Shown: positions 17,754 through 28,904 of the stretch, in pieces
Layout: each line of letters starts with the position of its first letter
Position numbering within the stretch: the stretch's first letter is position 1
NCBI RefSeq assembly: GCF_900474185.1
Contig: NZ_UCNW01000006.1
Coordinates: forward strand, 62,001-126,000
DNA length: 64,000 nt
Reading direction: 5' to 3'
Source: Synechococcus sp. UW69
GTDB taxonomy: Bacteria; Cyanobacteriota; Cyanobacteriia; PCC-6307; Cyanobiaceae
Made by a program: the position numbers and the translations under genes
The notes under the pieces: model-generated
The model's input: the letters and a program-made list of their open reading frames with translations, nothing else
The model's database searches: none
What the model was told of the DNA's origin: nothing

Positions 17754-20700
17754 TCAACCGGTGTTGCGCATGCCGGCTGCAATGCCATTGAGGGTGAGCA
17801 GTGCACCTCGCAGCAGCTCACTGCGGCTGTAGGTGCGTGTGTCTTCGGGCGCTCCCGGGGTTTCGCTCATGGGCGGTTGCCGGTTCTGATCACGCAGTCG
17901 CTTCAGCAGTGCAACCTGGAGAAAGCCCAGGGGAACGATGGTGCGATTGCGCAGATCAACGGACAACTGCAGCCCTTGATCAGCTCCCAGCAGTCGGTTT
18001 TGTCCCGTGATTTCCAGCACCAGCTTGCGGGTGAGTTCGTATTCCTTGGCGATCACTTGGAAGATCGCTTCAAAGGCCTCTCGCTGTTCGGGGTGCCCCA
18101 GGCTGTTCATGTAGTGATGAGCCAGGTCGAGATCCACCTTGGAGAGGGTCATTTCTACCTTTGAAATGAGCATCCGGAAGAAAGGCCAGCGTTGATGGAG
18201 GCGGCGCAGCAGATCGAGTTGTTCGGAGTCGCTGCCCACTTCTTCCGACAGAGCTGTGCCGAAGCCAAACCAGCTCGGCAGAAGAAATCGGCTCTGGGTC
18301 CAACCGAAGACCCAGGGGATCGCCCGCAGACTGGACAGGTCTTTTGCGCCTGTTTTGCGTCGGGCCGGTCTGCTGGAGATCTGCAGTTTGCTGATTTCCT
18401 CGATCGGAGTGACTTGCTGGAAGAACGCCACCAGATCGGGATTGTCGTGAACCAAAGCCCGGTAATGCTCCCTTGAACGGGTGGCGAGGCGACTCATCAG
18501 CTGATTCCAGCTTGGCGTCGCATCCAGCTGGTTGGTTACCAGGCTGTTTTGAACCACGGCCGTGGTCACGGTCTCCAGGTTGTACAGCGCCAACTCGGGC
18601 AGGCTGTACTTGGAGTTCAGTACTTCACCCTGTTCGGTGATTTTGATCCGGCCCTGCAGCGTGCCGCTGGGTTGGGCCAAGATCGCCTGGTAAGCCGGCC
18701 CTCCTCCACGACTGACAGACCCACCGCGGCCGTGGAAGAGGCGAAGCGCCACATCCTGGCGGCTGGCGAGTTCTTGAAGTGCGATCTGAGCCTGGTGAAT
18801 CTCCCAGTTGCTGGAGAGAAAGCCGGAATCCTTGTTGCTGTCTGAATAGCCCAGCATGAGCTCCTGCAGCGGCTGTTTCTGTTGGCCTGCAACCGGTAGG
18901 AGTTCGCGGTAGAGCGGCGTTTTAAACAACCCCTCCATCACCGCGGGGGCCCGTTGGAGATCCTCCACGGTTTCGAACAGCGGCACCACCAGTAGGGAGG
19001 CCCGTTTATTCGGCGGGTCCACCAGACCCGCCTCTTTCGCCAGCAGCAGAACCTCCAAGAGATCCGATGCCGTGTGGCTCATCGAAATCACATAGGAGTT
19101 GCAGATCCGCTGGCCGAATTCTTCCTGGAGGCGCTGCAGCATTCGGAACACCGCCAACGTCTCTGATGTCGGCGCTGACCAACTGGTGGCTGGCGGAATC
19201 AGGGGCCGGCGGGTCTGCAGTTCCTGGAGGAGCCATGCCATCCGCTGCGTTTCATCCATGTCCCCGTAGGCCTGGGGCAGTTCCAGGTTGCGGGTGAGTT
19301 CATCGATCGCATCGCTGTGGCGGGTGCTCTCCTGACGGATATCAAGGCTGGCCAGCGAAAACCCAAAGATGTGCACCTGGTGCAGCAGTGTGTCGAGCTG
19401 TTCGCAGCTCAATTCGGTGCTGACGAGGCTGTTGCGGACCAACTCCAGGTCACTGCGGAACTGATCCACCGAGGTGTAGTGGAGAACATCGGCTCCGCCG
19501 AGTCCGTCCTTGGGATCGGTCAGGGCTTCACAGGGCATCTGCCAGCCCGCCTCCGACAGCTGATTGTTGCGGGCAAGAGTGCGCTCAAGCTTTTCGAGCA
19601 CGTAGCAGAGCTTCAGCCGGTAGGGCTCCAGTCGGTATCGAGCTGCTCTGCGCTCGTAGATCTCCGGGAACCGGAGCCGGTCCATCTCCAGGGACTCCAG
19701 CAGTGATGGCGCCACCTGACTCCACTGCATGGAGATGCTCAGCTGCTGGCGTAGCGACTGGACGGAGTGGATGTACAGCTCCAGCATCAGCTGACGCTGG
19801 TAACAGGCTGTTCGCCAGGTGATGTCGGGTGTCACCGAGGGATTGCCGTCCCGATCGGAACCCACCCAGGAGCCAAATGTGCAGAAGGATGCCTGGGGCA
19901 CCTGGACATCGGGGTAATGCCGATGCAAAGCAGTGATCAGCCTCTTACGCAGTTTCGGCATCGCGTCAAACAACACCTGCTGGAAGTAGTGCAGGGTCGA
20001 ATCCACCTCATCGATCACGGTGGGTTTGAACTGGTGGAGTTCATCGGTCCGCCACCACAGTCGGATTTCCTCTTCCAGTTGGTCGCGACAGTCCTCGCGC
20101 AGCTGATTCGCGAGAGGGTTGTCTGATTGAAGTTGCTGGAGCAAGTTGGCCACACGTCGCTGCTTGTGACGCACGGTGTGCCGAACGATCTCCGTGGGAT
20201 GGGCGGTGAACACCAGACGGATATCCAGCTCCCGCAGCAGGTGCTCCACCTGCGCGGGGGGGACGTTCATCCGACGCAGCCGCTCGAAGACTTCTCCAAA
20301 GGTGGCTGGATCAGTCTGATTGGCGAGAGGGGGTGCAAAGGGATCAAAGGCGTCCCGTTGAGCCGACTCAGCACTGAGATTGGGCCGCAGGCTGTCGAGA
20401 TAGCTGTCTTCTTCGATCCGCTGCTCAAGGATGTTGATGAGCTGGAAATAGAGCGAAAAGGCGCGGGCCGCCGAGATGGCTTCTGAAAGATCCATGGCTC
20501 GGATCAGCTCGACGATCGCCTCGCTCGTGCTGTCGCCGTCCCGTCCCTCTAAGGAGACAGGGTCACTGAGTTGTTTGAGTCGCAGCAGACGTTCGCTCTG
20601 CTCCGGTGGGCACTCACTGCGCAGCACCGTCTTCCACAGGTCTTCAATCAGATCCAGACGGTGCTGAAGAAGCTGCCCGGCACCGGATGCACCACCGTTC

Positions 20701-20783
20701 AAGCGTGTTGTCTCGTTGTCGGAGACATGGGTGGTGGACTCGGGCATGAAGTCTCCACGCTGCGACGGACTCAACATGATCAT
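17754..20783 (-). CDS. ppc: Phosphoenolpyruvate carboxylase
   Basis: 1009 residues, full length. Signatures: [13 protein letters not shown] (N-terminal catalytic His), [32 protein letters not shown], and the conserved C-terminus [14 protein letters not shown]. It carboxylates PEP to oxaloacetate, feeding the incomplete cyanobacterial TCA cycle and amino-acid synthesis. ATG 20783 overlaps the gshA stop as ATGA, so translation is probably coupled; ATG 20747 ([10 protein letters not shown]) is a possible internal start. Confidence 0.98.
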   Translation of the reverse strand: MIMLSPSQRGDFMPESTTHVSDNETTRLNGGASGAGQLLQHRLDLIEDLWKTVLRSECPPEQSERLLRLKQLSDPVSLEGRDGDSTSEAIVELIRAMDLSEAISAARAFSLYFQLINILEQRIEEDSYLDSLRPNLSAESAQRDAFDPFAPPLANQTDPATFGEVFERLRRMNVPPAQVEHLLRELDIRLVFTAHPTEIVRHTVRHKQRRVANLLQQLQSDNPLANQLREDCRDQLEEEIRLWWRTDELHQFKPTVIDEVDSTLHYFQQVLFDAMPKLRKRLITALHRHYPDVQVPQASFCTFGSWVGSDRDGNPSVTPDITWRTACYQRQLMLELYIHSVQSLRQQLSISMQWSQVAPSLLESLEMDRLRFPEIYERRAARYRLEPYRLKLCYVLEKLERTLARNNQLSEAGWQMPCEALTDPKDGLGGADVLHYTSVDQFRSDLELVRNSLVSTELSCEQLDTLLHQVHIFGFSLASLDIRQESTRHSDAIDELTRNLELPQAYGDMDETQRMAWLLQELQTRRPLIPPATSWSAPTSETLAVFRMLQRLQEEFGQRICNSYVISMSHTASDLLEVLLLAKEAGLVDPPNKRASLLVVPLFETVEDLQRAPAVMEGLFKTPLYRELLPVAGQQKQPLQELMLGYSDSNKDSGFLSSNWEIHQAQIALQELASRQDVALRLFHGRGGSVSRGGGPAYQAILAQPSGTLQGRIKITEQGEVLNSKYSLPELALYNLETVTTAVVQNSLVTNQLDATPSWNQLMSRLATRSREHYRALVHDNPDLVAFFQQVTPIEEISKLQISSRPARRKTGAKDLSSLRAIPWVFGWTQSRFLLPSWFGFGTALSEEVGSDSEQLDLLRRLHQRWPFFRMLISKVEMTLSKVDLDLAHHYMNSLGHPEQREAFEAIFQVIAKEYELTRKLVLEITGQNRLLGADQGLQLSVDLRNRTIVPLGFLQVALLKRLRDQNRQPPMSETPGAPEDTRTYSRSELLRGALLTLNGIAAGMRNTG

Positions 20784-21928
20784 CCCAAACAGGGTTCCCC
20801 GGTGGTTATCTGTTGTTCTTCCTGCTGCATCAGCTGGATCCCCTCCTGAAGCAAGTCATCGATGGATTGGCCCCGGGCATGAGCCGCTTCCCAGCGCATG
20901 GCCTGATTGCCGTGGGTCAGCAGTGCATCCAACGGCTTCAAATAAGCACTGAGCTGGAGGGATTCGGCGAGGGGAGCGAGCTCATCAAGCAGCTCCTCAA
21001 GCCAGTCCTTGCAGGTGATAGCACGGCGGCCATCCCGCCAATGCTTGAGTTCAGCCTTCAGGCTTGATTGAGCGACGGCTGCATCATTGCTGTCAGCCAG
21101 CTGGGCCAGCTCATCCGCGGATAGGACGCTGTTGCAAAGGGGATCGAGGCGAGTCATGTCCTGTCTGAGGGCCAGAAGCCGCAGCTCAAGCAGGCAGGTG
21201 ATCGCCAGCAGCTCATGGGGATTGGTGATGAGATCGCAGATGCGTAATTCCAGTCGGTTGAGGTCGTACGGGCGTCGCAGACCATTGGGACGAACGGACG
21301 TCCATAGGTGACGTTCGTTGCGCATGGCCCCCGTGGCCAGTTGCTCCTCCACCCACTGGATGTAGTGGTCGTGATCCCGAAATAGGGGAACCGATTGCGG
21401 CGTTAGGGGGAATTGATGCCATCTCTGGGAGTGGTGGCTTGTGCTGCGCCCATCCAGAAAGGGGGAACTGGCGCTCATGGCGAGCAGGAGAGCCGCCTCG
21501 CAGCGCACGAGCCGGACCGCCGCAAACAACCAGTTCAGATCTGTGATGCCGAGGTTGATGTGAATGCTGGCCGTCACGACCCTGGTGCCGTAAAGCCGCT
21601 CGATGAGAGCGTGATACGCATTGCCGGGGTCCGAGCGTTCGAACCGGCTGCTGTCTCCCAAACTCATGGTGCTGCCTGGCAGAAGCGTGAGCTCCCGCTC
21701 GTGCAGCCACCGCCTTAATTCCCGTCGGGGCGCGAGCAGTGCCTCGGGGAGTTCGGCGTAATCCCTGATCGGGTCGGTGATGTATTCGAGATTGCGACAG
21801 TCCGGTTCTGTTACGAAGCCAGGCAGTTCCCTGGCAACGTCGGTGGCGACGCCGACGTTGGCTCCGTTGGGCTGACCGGTGAACAGTTCGACCTCGAAGC
21901 CTTTCAGTAGAAGGTTTTGAGCTGTCAT
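20780..21928 (-). CDS. gshA: Glutamate-cysteine ligase, cyanobacterial type
   Basis: 382 residues from ATG 21928 ([18 protein letters not shown]). [57 protein letters not shown] and [17 protein letters not shown] match the cyanobacterial family that performs the first step of glutathione synthesis. Its ATG overlaps the trpE stop as ATGA and its stop overlaps the ppc start, so trpE-gshA-ppc form a coupled block. Confidence 0.9.
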   Translation of the reverse strand: MTAQNLLLKGFEVELFTGQPNGANVGVATDVARELPGFVTEPDCRNLEYITDPIRDYAELPEALLAPRRELRRWLHERELTLLPGSTMSLGDSSRFERSDPGNAYHALIERLYGTRVVTASIHINLGITDLNWLFAAVRLVRCEAALLLAMSASSPFLDGRSTSHHSQRWHQFPLTPQSVPLFRDHDHYIQWVEEQLATGAMRNERHLWTSVRPNGLRRPYDLNRLELRICDLITNPHELLAITCLLELRLLALRQDMTRLDPLCNSVLSADELAQLADSNDAAVAQSSLKAELKHWRDGRRAITCKDWLEELLDELAPLAESLQLSAYLKPLDALLTHGNQAMRWEAAHARGQSIDDLLQEGIQLMQQEEQQITTGEPCLG

Positions 21929-23442
21929 CCCGGCGGGTTCAGGCAAGCCAGTGCTGTCAGCATTCCCCGTGCTTTGTTCAGGGTTTCCTCGAATTCAGCC
22001 GTCGGTTGTGAATCGGCAACGATGCCGGCCCCGGCCTGAACTTTGACCCGGCATCCACCACCGTCTCGTGGTTGCACCACCATGGTTCGGATCGTAATGG
22101 CCGTGTTGAGGGCTCCGGCCAGATCGACGGATCCATAGACCCCGGAATAGGGGCCGCGCGCATCGGGCTCAAGCGTATGGATGAGTTGCATGGCACGGAT
22201 CTTCGGTGCGCCGCTGACGGTGCCGGCGGGAAAGGCCGCCATCAGCAAATCCCACACATCGTGCGTCGGGGCCAGGCGTCCTTCGACTTGGCTGACGATG
22301 TGCATGACGTGTGAGTAGCGCTCGATCACCATGAGGTCTTGCACTGCCACGCTTCCGGGTTGGCAGACCCTGCCGAGGTCATTGCGTCCCAGGTCAACCA
22401 GCATCACGTGCTCAGCGCGCTCTTTGGGGTCGGCCAGCAGATCAGCTTCCAGCTCTCGATCCTCTAGTGGCGTGGCTCCCCGAGGTCGGGTGCCCGCTAT
22501 GGGCCGCAGGCTGGCATGGATGCCATCTGCTGCAGGCTCGGCTTGAACCATCACCTCCGGGCTTGAGCCGATCAGTTGCCAGTCCCCAAAGTCGAAGAAC
22601 GCCATGTAGGGAGATGGATTCACCATCCGCAAACTGCGATACAGCTCCAGGGGCGACTGAGGAACGTCGGTCTCAAGGCGCTGACTGATCACCAGTTGAA
22701 AGACATCGCCGGCCGCGATGTGTTCTTTGGCAGTGTCGACGGCGGCTTCGAATTCATCGCGGCTGCGGTTGGAGCGCACGGCGGGAAGTTCTTTGCTTCT
22801 GGCATCCCAGGTCAGCGGTTGGACGGCCGGAAGAGGTGCATCCATCCGTTGGCGCAGGTCGTCAATCCGTCCGATGGCGGACCGCCAGGCCTGTTCCTCA
22901 TCCGCGCCATCGGACAAGTCGCCGAAGGCGACGGCCGTGATCTGCCGTTTCACCTGATCAAAGATCAGGAGTGCGTCCATCAGCATCCAGATCCCGTCCG
23001 GGGGATCGGACGCGCCTCGGGGATGCACCGCAACGGTTGGTTCAATCCATTGGATCAATTCGTAGCCCCAAACGCCATAGAGCTGTCCCAGTGGGGGCAA
23101 GCCCGGCAGGTTGACGCAGGCGTAAGGAGCTAAGCAGTCGCGGAGCGATTCAAACGGGTTGCCCGTGAACTCGTCTTTACGACCATCGCGCCAAGTGCGT
23201 GTCAGACGGTCATTCCTGGCTGATGCTGTCCAGAGGGGATCGCAGGCGATCACACTCCAGCGTCCGAGGGTTTCACCTCCTTCGACGGACTCCAGCAAAA
23301 CACCTGGAGGCCTACCCTCTCCCACCTTGATCCAGGTGGTGAGCGGTGTTTCAAGATCTGCGGGCCAACTCTGAGCCAGAGGGATCAGGTTGGCTCCACT
23401 GCAAACCGCCTGATGAAAGGCGTCGCGATCGGGACTGAACAT
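21925..23442 (-). CDS. trpE: Anthranilate synthase component I
   Basis: 505 residues. LLESVEGGETLGRWSVI is the tryptophan-binding feedback motif of TrpE, and the C-terminal chorismate-binding domain has RPIAGTRPRGATPLEDRELEADLLADPKERAEH, LVDLGRNDLGRV and FPAGTVSGAPKIRAMQLI. It converts chorismate plus glutamine (or ammonia) to anthranilate. The LLES segment favours TrpE over PabB. It lies 60 bp after psaD on the same strand. Confidence 0.93.
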   Translation of the reverse strand: MFSPDRDAFHQAVCSGANLIPLAQSWPADLETPLTTWIKVGEGRPPGVLLESVEGGETLGRWSVIACDPLWTASARNDRLTRTWRDGRKDEFTGNPFESLRDCLAPYACVNLPGLPPLGQLYGVWGYELIQWIEPTVAVHPRGASDPPDGIWMLMDALLIFDQVKRQITAVAFGDLSDGADEEQAWRSAIGRIDDLRQRMDAPLPAVQPLTWDARSKELPAVRSNRSRDEFEAAVDTAKEHIAAGDVFQLVISQRLETDVPQSPLELYRSLRMVNPSPYMAFFDFGDWQLIGSSPEVMVQAEPAADGIHASLRPIAGTRPRGATPLEDRELEADLLADPKERAEHVMLVDLGRNDLGRVCQPGSVAVQDLMVIERYSHVMHIVSQVEGRLAPTHDVWDLLMAAFPAGTVSGAPKIRAMQLIHTLEPDARGPYSGVYGSVDLAGALNTAITIRTMVVQPRDGGGCRVKVQAGAGIVADSQPTAEFEETLNKARGMLTALACLNPPG

Positions 23443-23502
23443 CTCCTGATCATCGCAGCCAAGACCCGAAGATCACGACCTCCGGGCTTGCAGATTGATC
23501 GT

Positions 23503-23934
23503 TCAGGAGTCGAAGGTGTTGCGGCCGCTGAACTTGATGTTGGCAGGGTTGACGTTTTCGCCGATGCGACGGGCGTTGTGCCCGACCATGGAACGTCCTT
23601 CGTTCACCTTTTCGGGGAAAACACCATCCTTGGGATGCAGGAACTCGGTGTCACCACCGGGGTAGATCCGGTAGATCTTGTAGTCCTCAATCCGGGGCTT
23701 GAATTTTGTGCGCAGCTGGGTGCCGAGGGCGAGGCACTGCTCTTTGCGGGCGAAATACATCAGATTTTCGCCTGAGTTCATCAGGGCAGCCCCACCGGTG
23801 GGGAGCTCGAAAGCCTGCTCTGTCTTGCTGGTCCAGGTGATCGCGTATTTCTCTTCAGTCTCTGCTGAGTTCAGAAGTCCGCCAGTGCTGGCGATGTGCT
23901 GAGGAAGTTGACCATTCAACGCCGTTGCTGCCAT
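23503..23934 (-). CDS. psaD: Photosystem I subunit II PsaD
   Basis: 143 residues from ATG 23934 ([21 protein letters not shown]). It contains the PsaD core [32 protein letters not shown]-like region and [30 protein letters not shown]. PsaD sits on the stromal face of photosystem I and docks ferredoxin. The upstream 100 bp to the stop of the kinase gene must hold its promoter. Confidence 0.97.
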   Translation of the reverse strand: MAATALNGQLPQHIASTGGLLNSAETEEKYAITWTSKTEQAFELPTGGAALMNSGENLMYFARKEQCLALGTQLRTKFKPRIEDYKIYRIYPGGDTEFLHPKDGVFPEKVNEGRSMVGHNARRIGENVNPANIKFSGRNTFDS

Positions 23935-24036
23935 GGCTGAAGGAATCCACAAGAGCCGTTACGACTGGAAAGTAGCACCGTCATCGGCTGCTCTTTTGCT
24001 CTCCGAAAGCAAGCTTCACACCCGACAACATATTGA

Positions 24037-25386
24037 TCAGTTTCCTGGGGTGTGTACGGGGAAGAAAACGGTGATGTCGCGATCACGTCTGGACTGATAG
24101 CGCCCCCCCAGGCTGGCCATCATTTGGCGAGTTGCATCCTGACTTAACTGCAGGCTTCCAGTGCTGGGATCCCAGCTCAGGACGGTCCCTACTTCCTCGC
24201 GTTGGGGAGCTGTGCCGGGCTCGGTGGCTGAGGTTCTGTTGGGATGCTCCACATGGAGTTGAAGCTTCACTCGCGGGCCCGCCGCTTGGAGATGAAGTGT
24301 CAGCTGACTGCAGGGGGCTAGCCCTCTGGTGCAGCGGTCGATCAGACCTCCCAACATCGGTTCCAGCCGTCGGGAGTCACTGAGAATGGCCGGCAGGTCA
24401 GCGGTGAGGTCCAGCTCAAGGCTGATCCCTCTCCGATCCAGTTGCTCCGTCCAGCTGGGTGCAAGGGCGGTGAGGATGGCGTGTAAATCCGTGCGGGCCA
24501 AATTGGCTTCGTTGGGCTCCCGTTGAAGCTCGGCGGCATGGAAGATCAGGCCAAATCGGTCGATCTGTTCGCTGCATTCAACATCGATCTGACGCAAGCG
24601 ATTCACGACGACTTCGGGCAGATCCTTCCGCCGCAGCAGAGACCGGATCAATGTTCTGATCGTTGCTAGAGGGGTTCTCACCTCATGGGTGATGGCTTCC
24701 AGCAAATTCAGATCGCCATGGCTGGGGTCTTCTGGTGGGCGCTCGGCCTGGATGGGTTGCAGCATCAGCCCCGGGGCTGTTCCGGTGAGCCGTTCAGTTA
24801 GGCGGGGCCAGAACTGTTCTGACCAGGATCCATTGCCCTGAAGGGTGCCGATGGATTCGAGTGCTTTGCGCAGCTGATCGGCCTCTGCCGGTGACTGATG
24901 CTCCAGCCGACGCCCGAGCTGCAACAGAACATCACTGAGTGTTTCCGGGTCAGAACGCATCAGCAACTGGCGTTTCTGGGCGGGGCCGTGCAGGGCCAGG
25001 GCGACTTGGACCTCGGGCGTGATGACCAGCAGCAGGGGATCATCTCCGTCATCGCGGCGCAGTGACAAGCGTTGGCATCCCTGCAGCGTGCCTGGTTCAT
25101 CGCTGCTTGACCGTCCAGGTAGTGCCGTTGGATGAGGACTCAATTGATCCAGGCGCTCTGGAGCCCAGACCCATCCCTGCAGATGTTTCAGCAACTCCGG
25201 TTCGTAGAGAGCTGGCAGGGGCGCCGCTAGCCAGATTCCACGCTCAATTCCGCGCTCAAGCAGGTCCTGTTGCAGGGTCTCCAGAGCTGCCCACCAAAGC
25301 CTTCGGACACCGATCTCATCGCAGCGACCCTGGGGCACATCCTGCGCCAGTCGTTGCCGCAGGTCGGTAAAGGTTGGTCCGGTCAA
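24037..25386 (-). CDS. Histidine kinase-like protein with degenerate ATPase domain
   Basis: About 449 residues if started at TTG 25386, whose TTGA overlaps the rodA stop. An N-terminal region of about 220 residues without a recognised domain precedes an H-box, LLEAITHEVRTPLATIRTL (His about 234), followed by a dimerisation helix. The ATP-binding half lacks a normal N-box: in RLEPMLGGLIDRCTRGL no Asn is in place, and no DxGxG follows, although the terminal QMMASLGGRYQSRRDRDITVFFPV resembles a G2/F region. It may not autophosphorylate. The start is uncertain. Confidence 0.72.
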   Translation of the reverse strand: MTGPTFTDLRQRLAQDVPQGRCDEIGVRRLWWAALETLQQDLLERGIERGIWLAAPLPALYEPELLKHLQGWVWAPERLDQLSPHPTALPGRSSSDEPGTLQGCQRLSLRRDDGDDPLLLVITPEVQVALALHGPAQKRQLLMRSDPETLSDVLLQLGRRLEHQSPAEADQLRKALESIGTLQGNGSWSEQFWPRLTERLTGTAPGLMLQPIQAERPPEDPSHGDLNLLEAITHEVRTPLATIRTLIRSLLRRKDLPEVVVNRLRQIDVECSEQIDRFGLIFHAAELQREPNEANLARTDLHAILTALAPSWTEQLDRRGISLELDLTADLPAILSDSRRLEPMLGGLIDRCTRGLAPCSQLTLHLQAAGPRVKLQLHVEHPNRTSATEPGTAPQREEVGTVLSWDPSTGSLQLSQDATRQMMASLGGRYQSRRDRDITVFFPVHTPGN

Positions 25387-26621
25387 CGGAGTTGTGCCAA
25401 GGAGCGACGGCTCTGCCGAACCACAGAGAGGCAGAGGCCGAGGGCGATGAAATTCACAACCATCGCTGAGCGCCCATAGCTCAGGAAGGGCAGGGGGATT
25501 CCAGTGACAGGGCCCAGGCCAATGGTCATGAAGATGTTGACCACCACTTGAAACATCAGCATCGTGCCGATTCCGATCACCACGAGCGATTCGAAGTCGG
25601 TGCGGGCATTGCGCGCGACTTGAAGCAACCGCGCCATCAATGCAGCAAAGCCAAGAACCACGAGGAGACACCCAACAAACCCCGTCTCCTCGCCTAGAGC
25701 GCTGAAGATGAAATCGGTGTGTTGTTCGGGAATGAACCGCAGTTTGGTCAGTTGCCCTTGAAGAAGGCCCGTCCCCAAGACGCCGCCTGAACCGATGCCC
25801 ACGGTGCTTTGAAGGAGGTGATACCCCCCGCCGAGGGGATCCTTGCTGGGGTCAAGGAACAGCACCAAACGATCCCGTTGGTAGTCCTTCAGGCCATGCA
25901 TCCAAAGCCATGGTGTCACTGCCGCCATGGCGCTGTGGATGGCCAAGGTTGCTGTTGCCGCCAGGCGCTTCCAGGGCAGGGAGCGGTAGGAGACAACGAC
26001 CATCAGTGGGATCCAGATCCCCATGGCCCAGGGGAGAAGCCCTGACAGAAGGGCCGTCACCAGCGGTGACAGCAAAAGAATCACCCACTCAATTGGCATT
26101 CCCGACCAATAGAGCATCGTGAGCATCAGGGCGCCGAAGACAAGGGATGTGCCCAGATCAGGCTGGATGAACACCAGGAGCCAAGGCACGGCGATCACCC
26201 CCAGCGGACGCATGAGATCGATCGGTCGTTCCACCGGGTGTCGTGACAACACCGCTGCCACAAGCAGGATCGCGGCGATCTTGGCGAATTCCGACGGCTG
26301 AACATGAACCCCGCCGATGCTGATCCAGCGTTGGGCCCCCAGCGCCGTGGTTCCAATGACCCGTACCGCTATCAGACTGATCACGGTCAGGCCATAGACA
26401 GGAAGTAGCAGCGGTCGGAGCCGCTGAAGTGGCAGGCGTTCCAGTCCCAGCGCCAGCAGCACCCCAAAGGCCGCGGTGATCCAGTGGTGATACCAGTCGG
26501 CGTAGTCCGCCTGGCGTTGTGTGCTGGCGATCAGCACCCCGGCGATGGCGATCATCCCGATCGGAACACCCCAGAGCACCCACTCCCGGTGCGGTCTGCG
26601 GCGGTCACGTCGGCTGAACAT
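25383..26621 (-). CDS. rodA: Rod shape-determining protein RodA
   Basis: 412 residues with about ten hydrophobic segments and SEDS-family motifs: FQPDLGTSLVFG, GIGSGGVLGTGLLQGQLTKLRFIPEQHTDFIFSALGEETGF and LPFLSYGRSAMVVNFIALGL. RodA is the peptidoglycan glycosyltransferase of the elongasome. It starts 2 bp after the mrp stop, and its own stop overlaps the following kinase gene. Confidence 0.93.
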   Translation of the reverse strand: MFSRRDRRRPHREWVLWGVPIGMIAIAGVLIASTQRQADYADWYHHWITAAFGVLLALGLERLPLQRLRPLLLPVYGLTVISLIAVRVIGTTALGAQRWISIGGVHVQPSEFAKIAAILLVAAVLSRHPVERPIDLMRPLGVIAVPWLLVFIQPDLGTSLVFGALMLTMLYWSGMPIEWVILLLSPLVTALLSGLLPWAMGIWIPLMVVVSYRSLPWKRLAATATLAIHSAMAAVTPWLWMHGLKDYQRDRLVLFLDPSKDPLGGGYHLLQSTVGIGSGGVLGTGLLQGQLTKLRFIPEQHTDFIFSALGEETGFVGCLLVVLGFAALMARLLQVARNARTDFESLVVIGIGTMLMFQVVVNIFMTIGLGPVTGIPLPFLSYGRSAMVVNFIALGLCLSVVRQSRRSLAQLR

Positions 26622-26623
26622 CT

Positions 26624-27709
26624 TCAGGCGGGCTGGGTGACGGCCTTCAGCACTGCATCTGCGAGCCCCTTGAACTCTGCGGCGCTGGCTGATTCGCTGC
26701 GATTGATCACGATCGGCCGTCCTGTGTCTCCACCTTCCTGCACAGGCATTTCCATCGGAATTTGGGCCAGAAGAGGAACGTCGTAGTCGGAGGCGAGTTG
26801 GGCTCCGCCGCCACTGCCGAAGAGGGCATAACGGCAGTCGGGACGATCCGGAGGAATGAAGGCGCTCATGTTCTCCACCACGCCGAGGACGGGAATGCCC
26901 ATCTGCCGGAACATGGCAAGTCCCCTTCGCGCATCTTGCAGCGATACCTGTTGCGGGGTGGTCACGATCACAACTCCTGCCATCGGAACTGCCTGGGCCA
27001 GGGACAACTGCGCATCACCGGTGCCCGGCGGAAGGTCGACGACAAGAACGTCCCTTTCACCCCATTCGGCCTGGTAGAGAAACTGACGAATGATGCCGTT
27101 CAGCATCGGGCCACGCCAGATCACGGGCTGGTGATCATCGATCAGCAGACCCATGGACACCATGGCGATTCCGCAGGTTTCGATCGGGACAATCCGCTGC
27201 TGATCTCCGCTTCCCTGCACCTCCGGCGTTTGATCAGCCACACCCAGCATGGTTGGTGCGTTGGGGCCGTAGATATCGGCGTCCAGGAGCCCAACCCGCA
27301 GGCCGGTCTGGGCGAGTGCGCAGGCCAGATTGACCGCCACGGTGCTCTTGCCGACGCCTCCCTTGCCGCTGCTCACAGCAATCACCTGGCGCACTCCTGG
27401 GATCGACTGGCGTTCAGCCGGCTGTCCGTGGCCTGCTTGGCCAATCCCCCCCTGGCTTGGTGGTTGGCCGATCTCAATCTGGACGTCGTCGATGCCGTCG
27501 ATGCTCAGCAGAGTTTCCCGTGCCTCGGTCACGATTCGGTCTCTCTGACCTTGGGCGAAGCCGGGAAGGCTGAGGCGAAACACGGCCCGCGGCGGGCTGA
27601 TGCGGATTTGTTCGATCCAGCCGAGCTCCAGTGCCGATTTGCCACTGCCGGCATCTTTGACTTGCTGGAGGGCGTGGTTGGCCTGCTCGACCGGGTTCAT
27701 CAGTTTCAT
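26624..27709 (-). CDS. mrp: Mrp/ApbC iron-sulfur carrier P-loop ATPase
   Basis: 361 residues: an N-terminal DUF59/MIP18-like domain (ALQQVKDAGSGKSALELGWIEQI), then the deviant Walker A SSGKGGVGKSTVAVNLA, DADIYGPNAPTMLG, VVDLPPGTGDAQLSL and VENMSAFI. The usual C-terminal CxxC of Fe-S binding Mrp proteins is reduced here (only DRPDCRYALFGSGGG is seen). It is thought to move Fe-S clusters to apo-proteins. Divergent from hemF. Confidence 0.92.
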   Translation of the reverse strand: MKLMNPVEQANHALQQVKDAGSGKSALELGWIEQIRISPPRAVFRLSLPGFAQGQRDRIVTEARETLLSIDGIDDVQIEIGQPPSQGGIGQAGHGQPAERQSIPGVRQVIAVSSGKGGVGKSTVAVNLACALAQTGLRVGLLDADIYGPNAPTMLGVADQTPEVQGSGDQQRIVPIETCGIAMVSMGLLIDDHQPVIWRGPMLNGIIRQFLYQAEWGERDVLVVDLPPGTGDAQLSLAQAVPMAGVVIVTTPQQVSLQDARRGLAMFRQMGIPVLGVVENMSAFIPPDRPDCRYALFGSGGGAQLASDYDVPLLAQIPMEMPVQEGGDTGRPIVINRSESASAAEFKGLADAVLKAVTQPA

Positions 27710-27815
27710 TAGGGCAAGCCGGATCCTAGGGGCGTCGCCCGTGACAGTCCCTCACGGATGCTTGTCCAGGCCTGGGGTGACTTGGTTAGGTTTCGATGTC
27801 TTCAGTCTCTGACAC

Positions 27816-28904
27816 ATGGTCCGCTCCCTGATTCGCCGCGTCCTCGGACGCCAGGACGTGGGTGTCAGCAACTCCACCCTCGAGCTTCCCCCCAGCGACT
27901 CCAGAGATCGGGCTCGGGCAATGGTGATGGGGCTTCAAGACGAGATCTGCTCTGGTCTGGAAGCTCTCGATGGTGAAGGTCGCTTTGCAGAGGAAAGTTG
28001 GGTGCGGCCTGAAGGGGGTGGTGGCCGCTCCAGGGTGATGCGTGAGGGCCGTGTCTTTGAACAAGGCGGCGTGAATTTCTCAGAGGTTCAAGGGGAAGAA
28101 CTGCCTCCATCCATCCTCAAGCAGCGTCCGGAGGCGAAGGGTCATCCCTGGTTCGCCACGGGGACGTCGATGGTGCTGCATCCGCGCAACCCCTACATCC
28201 CAACGGTTCACCTCAATTACCGCTACTTCGAAGCTGGCCCGGTGTGGTGGTTTGGAGGGGGCGCCGACCTGACCCCCTATTACCCCTTCCTCGACGATGC
28301 ACGCCATTTTCATCGCACCCATCAGGCGGCCTGTGATTCGGTTCATCCGGATCTGCACAAGGTCTTCAAGCCCTGGTGCGATGAGTACTTCTTTTTGAAG
28401 CACCGTGGTGAGACCCGCGGCGTCGGCGGCATTTTTTACGACTATCAAGACGCCAACGGCACGCTTTACAAGGGACAGGACCCGGCGGGCCCAGCCGCCC
28501 AGGTGTCTGTACGTTTGGGGGCCAGACCGTTGAGCTGGGAGCAGCTGTTCTCGCTCGGCCAGGCCAACGGCAGAGCCTTCCTTCCCTCCTATGCACCCAT
28601 CGTTGAGAAGCGTCACCCGATGGCTTATGGCGACCGCGAGAGAGAGTTCCAGCTCTATCGCCGTGGCAGGTACGTGGAATTCAACCTGGTCTGGGATCGC
28701 GGCACGATTTTCGGATTGCAGACCAATGGGCGTACGGAATCGATCCTGATGTCTCTGCCCCCGCTCGTGCGCTGGGAGTATGGCTACACCGCAGAGGCCG
28801 GATCAAGGGAGGCCCTGCTGACCGAGCTGTTCACCAAGCCTCAGGATTGGCTTGGGGATTCCACCCTCGAAGACCGTTGCCGCCCCCATGGAGCGATCAA
28901 CTAA
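27816..28904 (+). CDS. hemF: Oxygen-dependent coproporphyrinogen III oxidase
   Basis: 362 residues with [58 protein letters not shown] and [31 protein letters not shown], all family signatures. It decarboxylates coproporphyrinogen III in heme and chlorophyll synthesis using O2. The last 4 bp overlap the stop of the convergent amidase gene. Confidence 0.97.
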   Translation: MVRSLIRRVLGRQDVGVSNSTLELPPSDSRDRARAMVMGLQDEICSGLEALDGEGRFAEESWVRPEGGGGRSRVMREGRVFEQGGVNFSEVQGEELPPSILKQRPEAKGHPWFATGTSMVLHPRNPYIPTVHLNYRYFEAGPVWWFGGGADLTPYYPFLDDARHFHRTHQAACDSVHPDLHKVFKPWCDEYFFLKHRGETRGVGGIFYDYQDANGTLYKGQDPAGPAAQVSVRLGARPLSWEQLFSLGQANGRAFLPSYAPIVEKRHPMAYGDREREFQLYRRGRYVEFNLVWDRGTIFGLQTNGRTESILMSLPPLVRWEYGYTAEAGSREALLTELFTKPQDWLGDSTLEDRCRPHGAIN

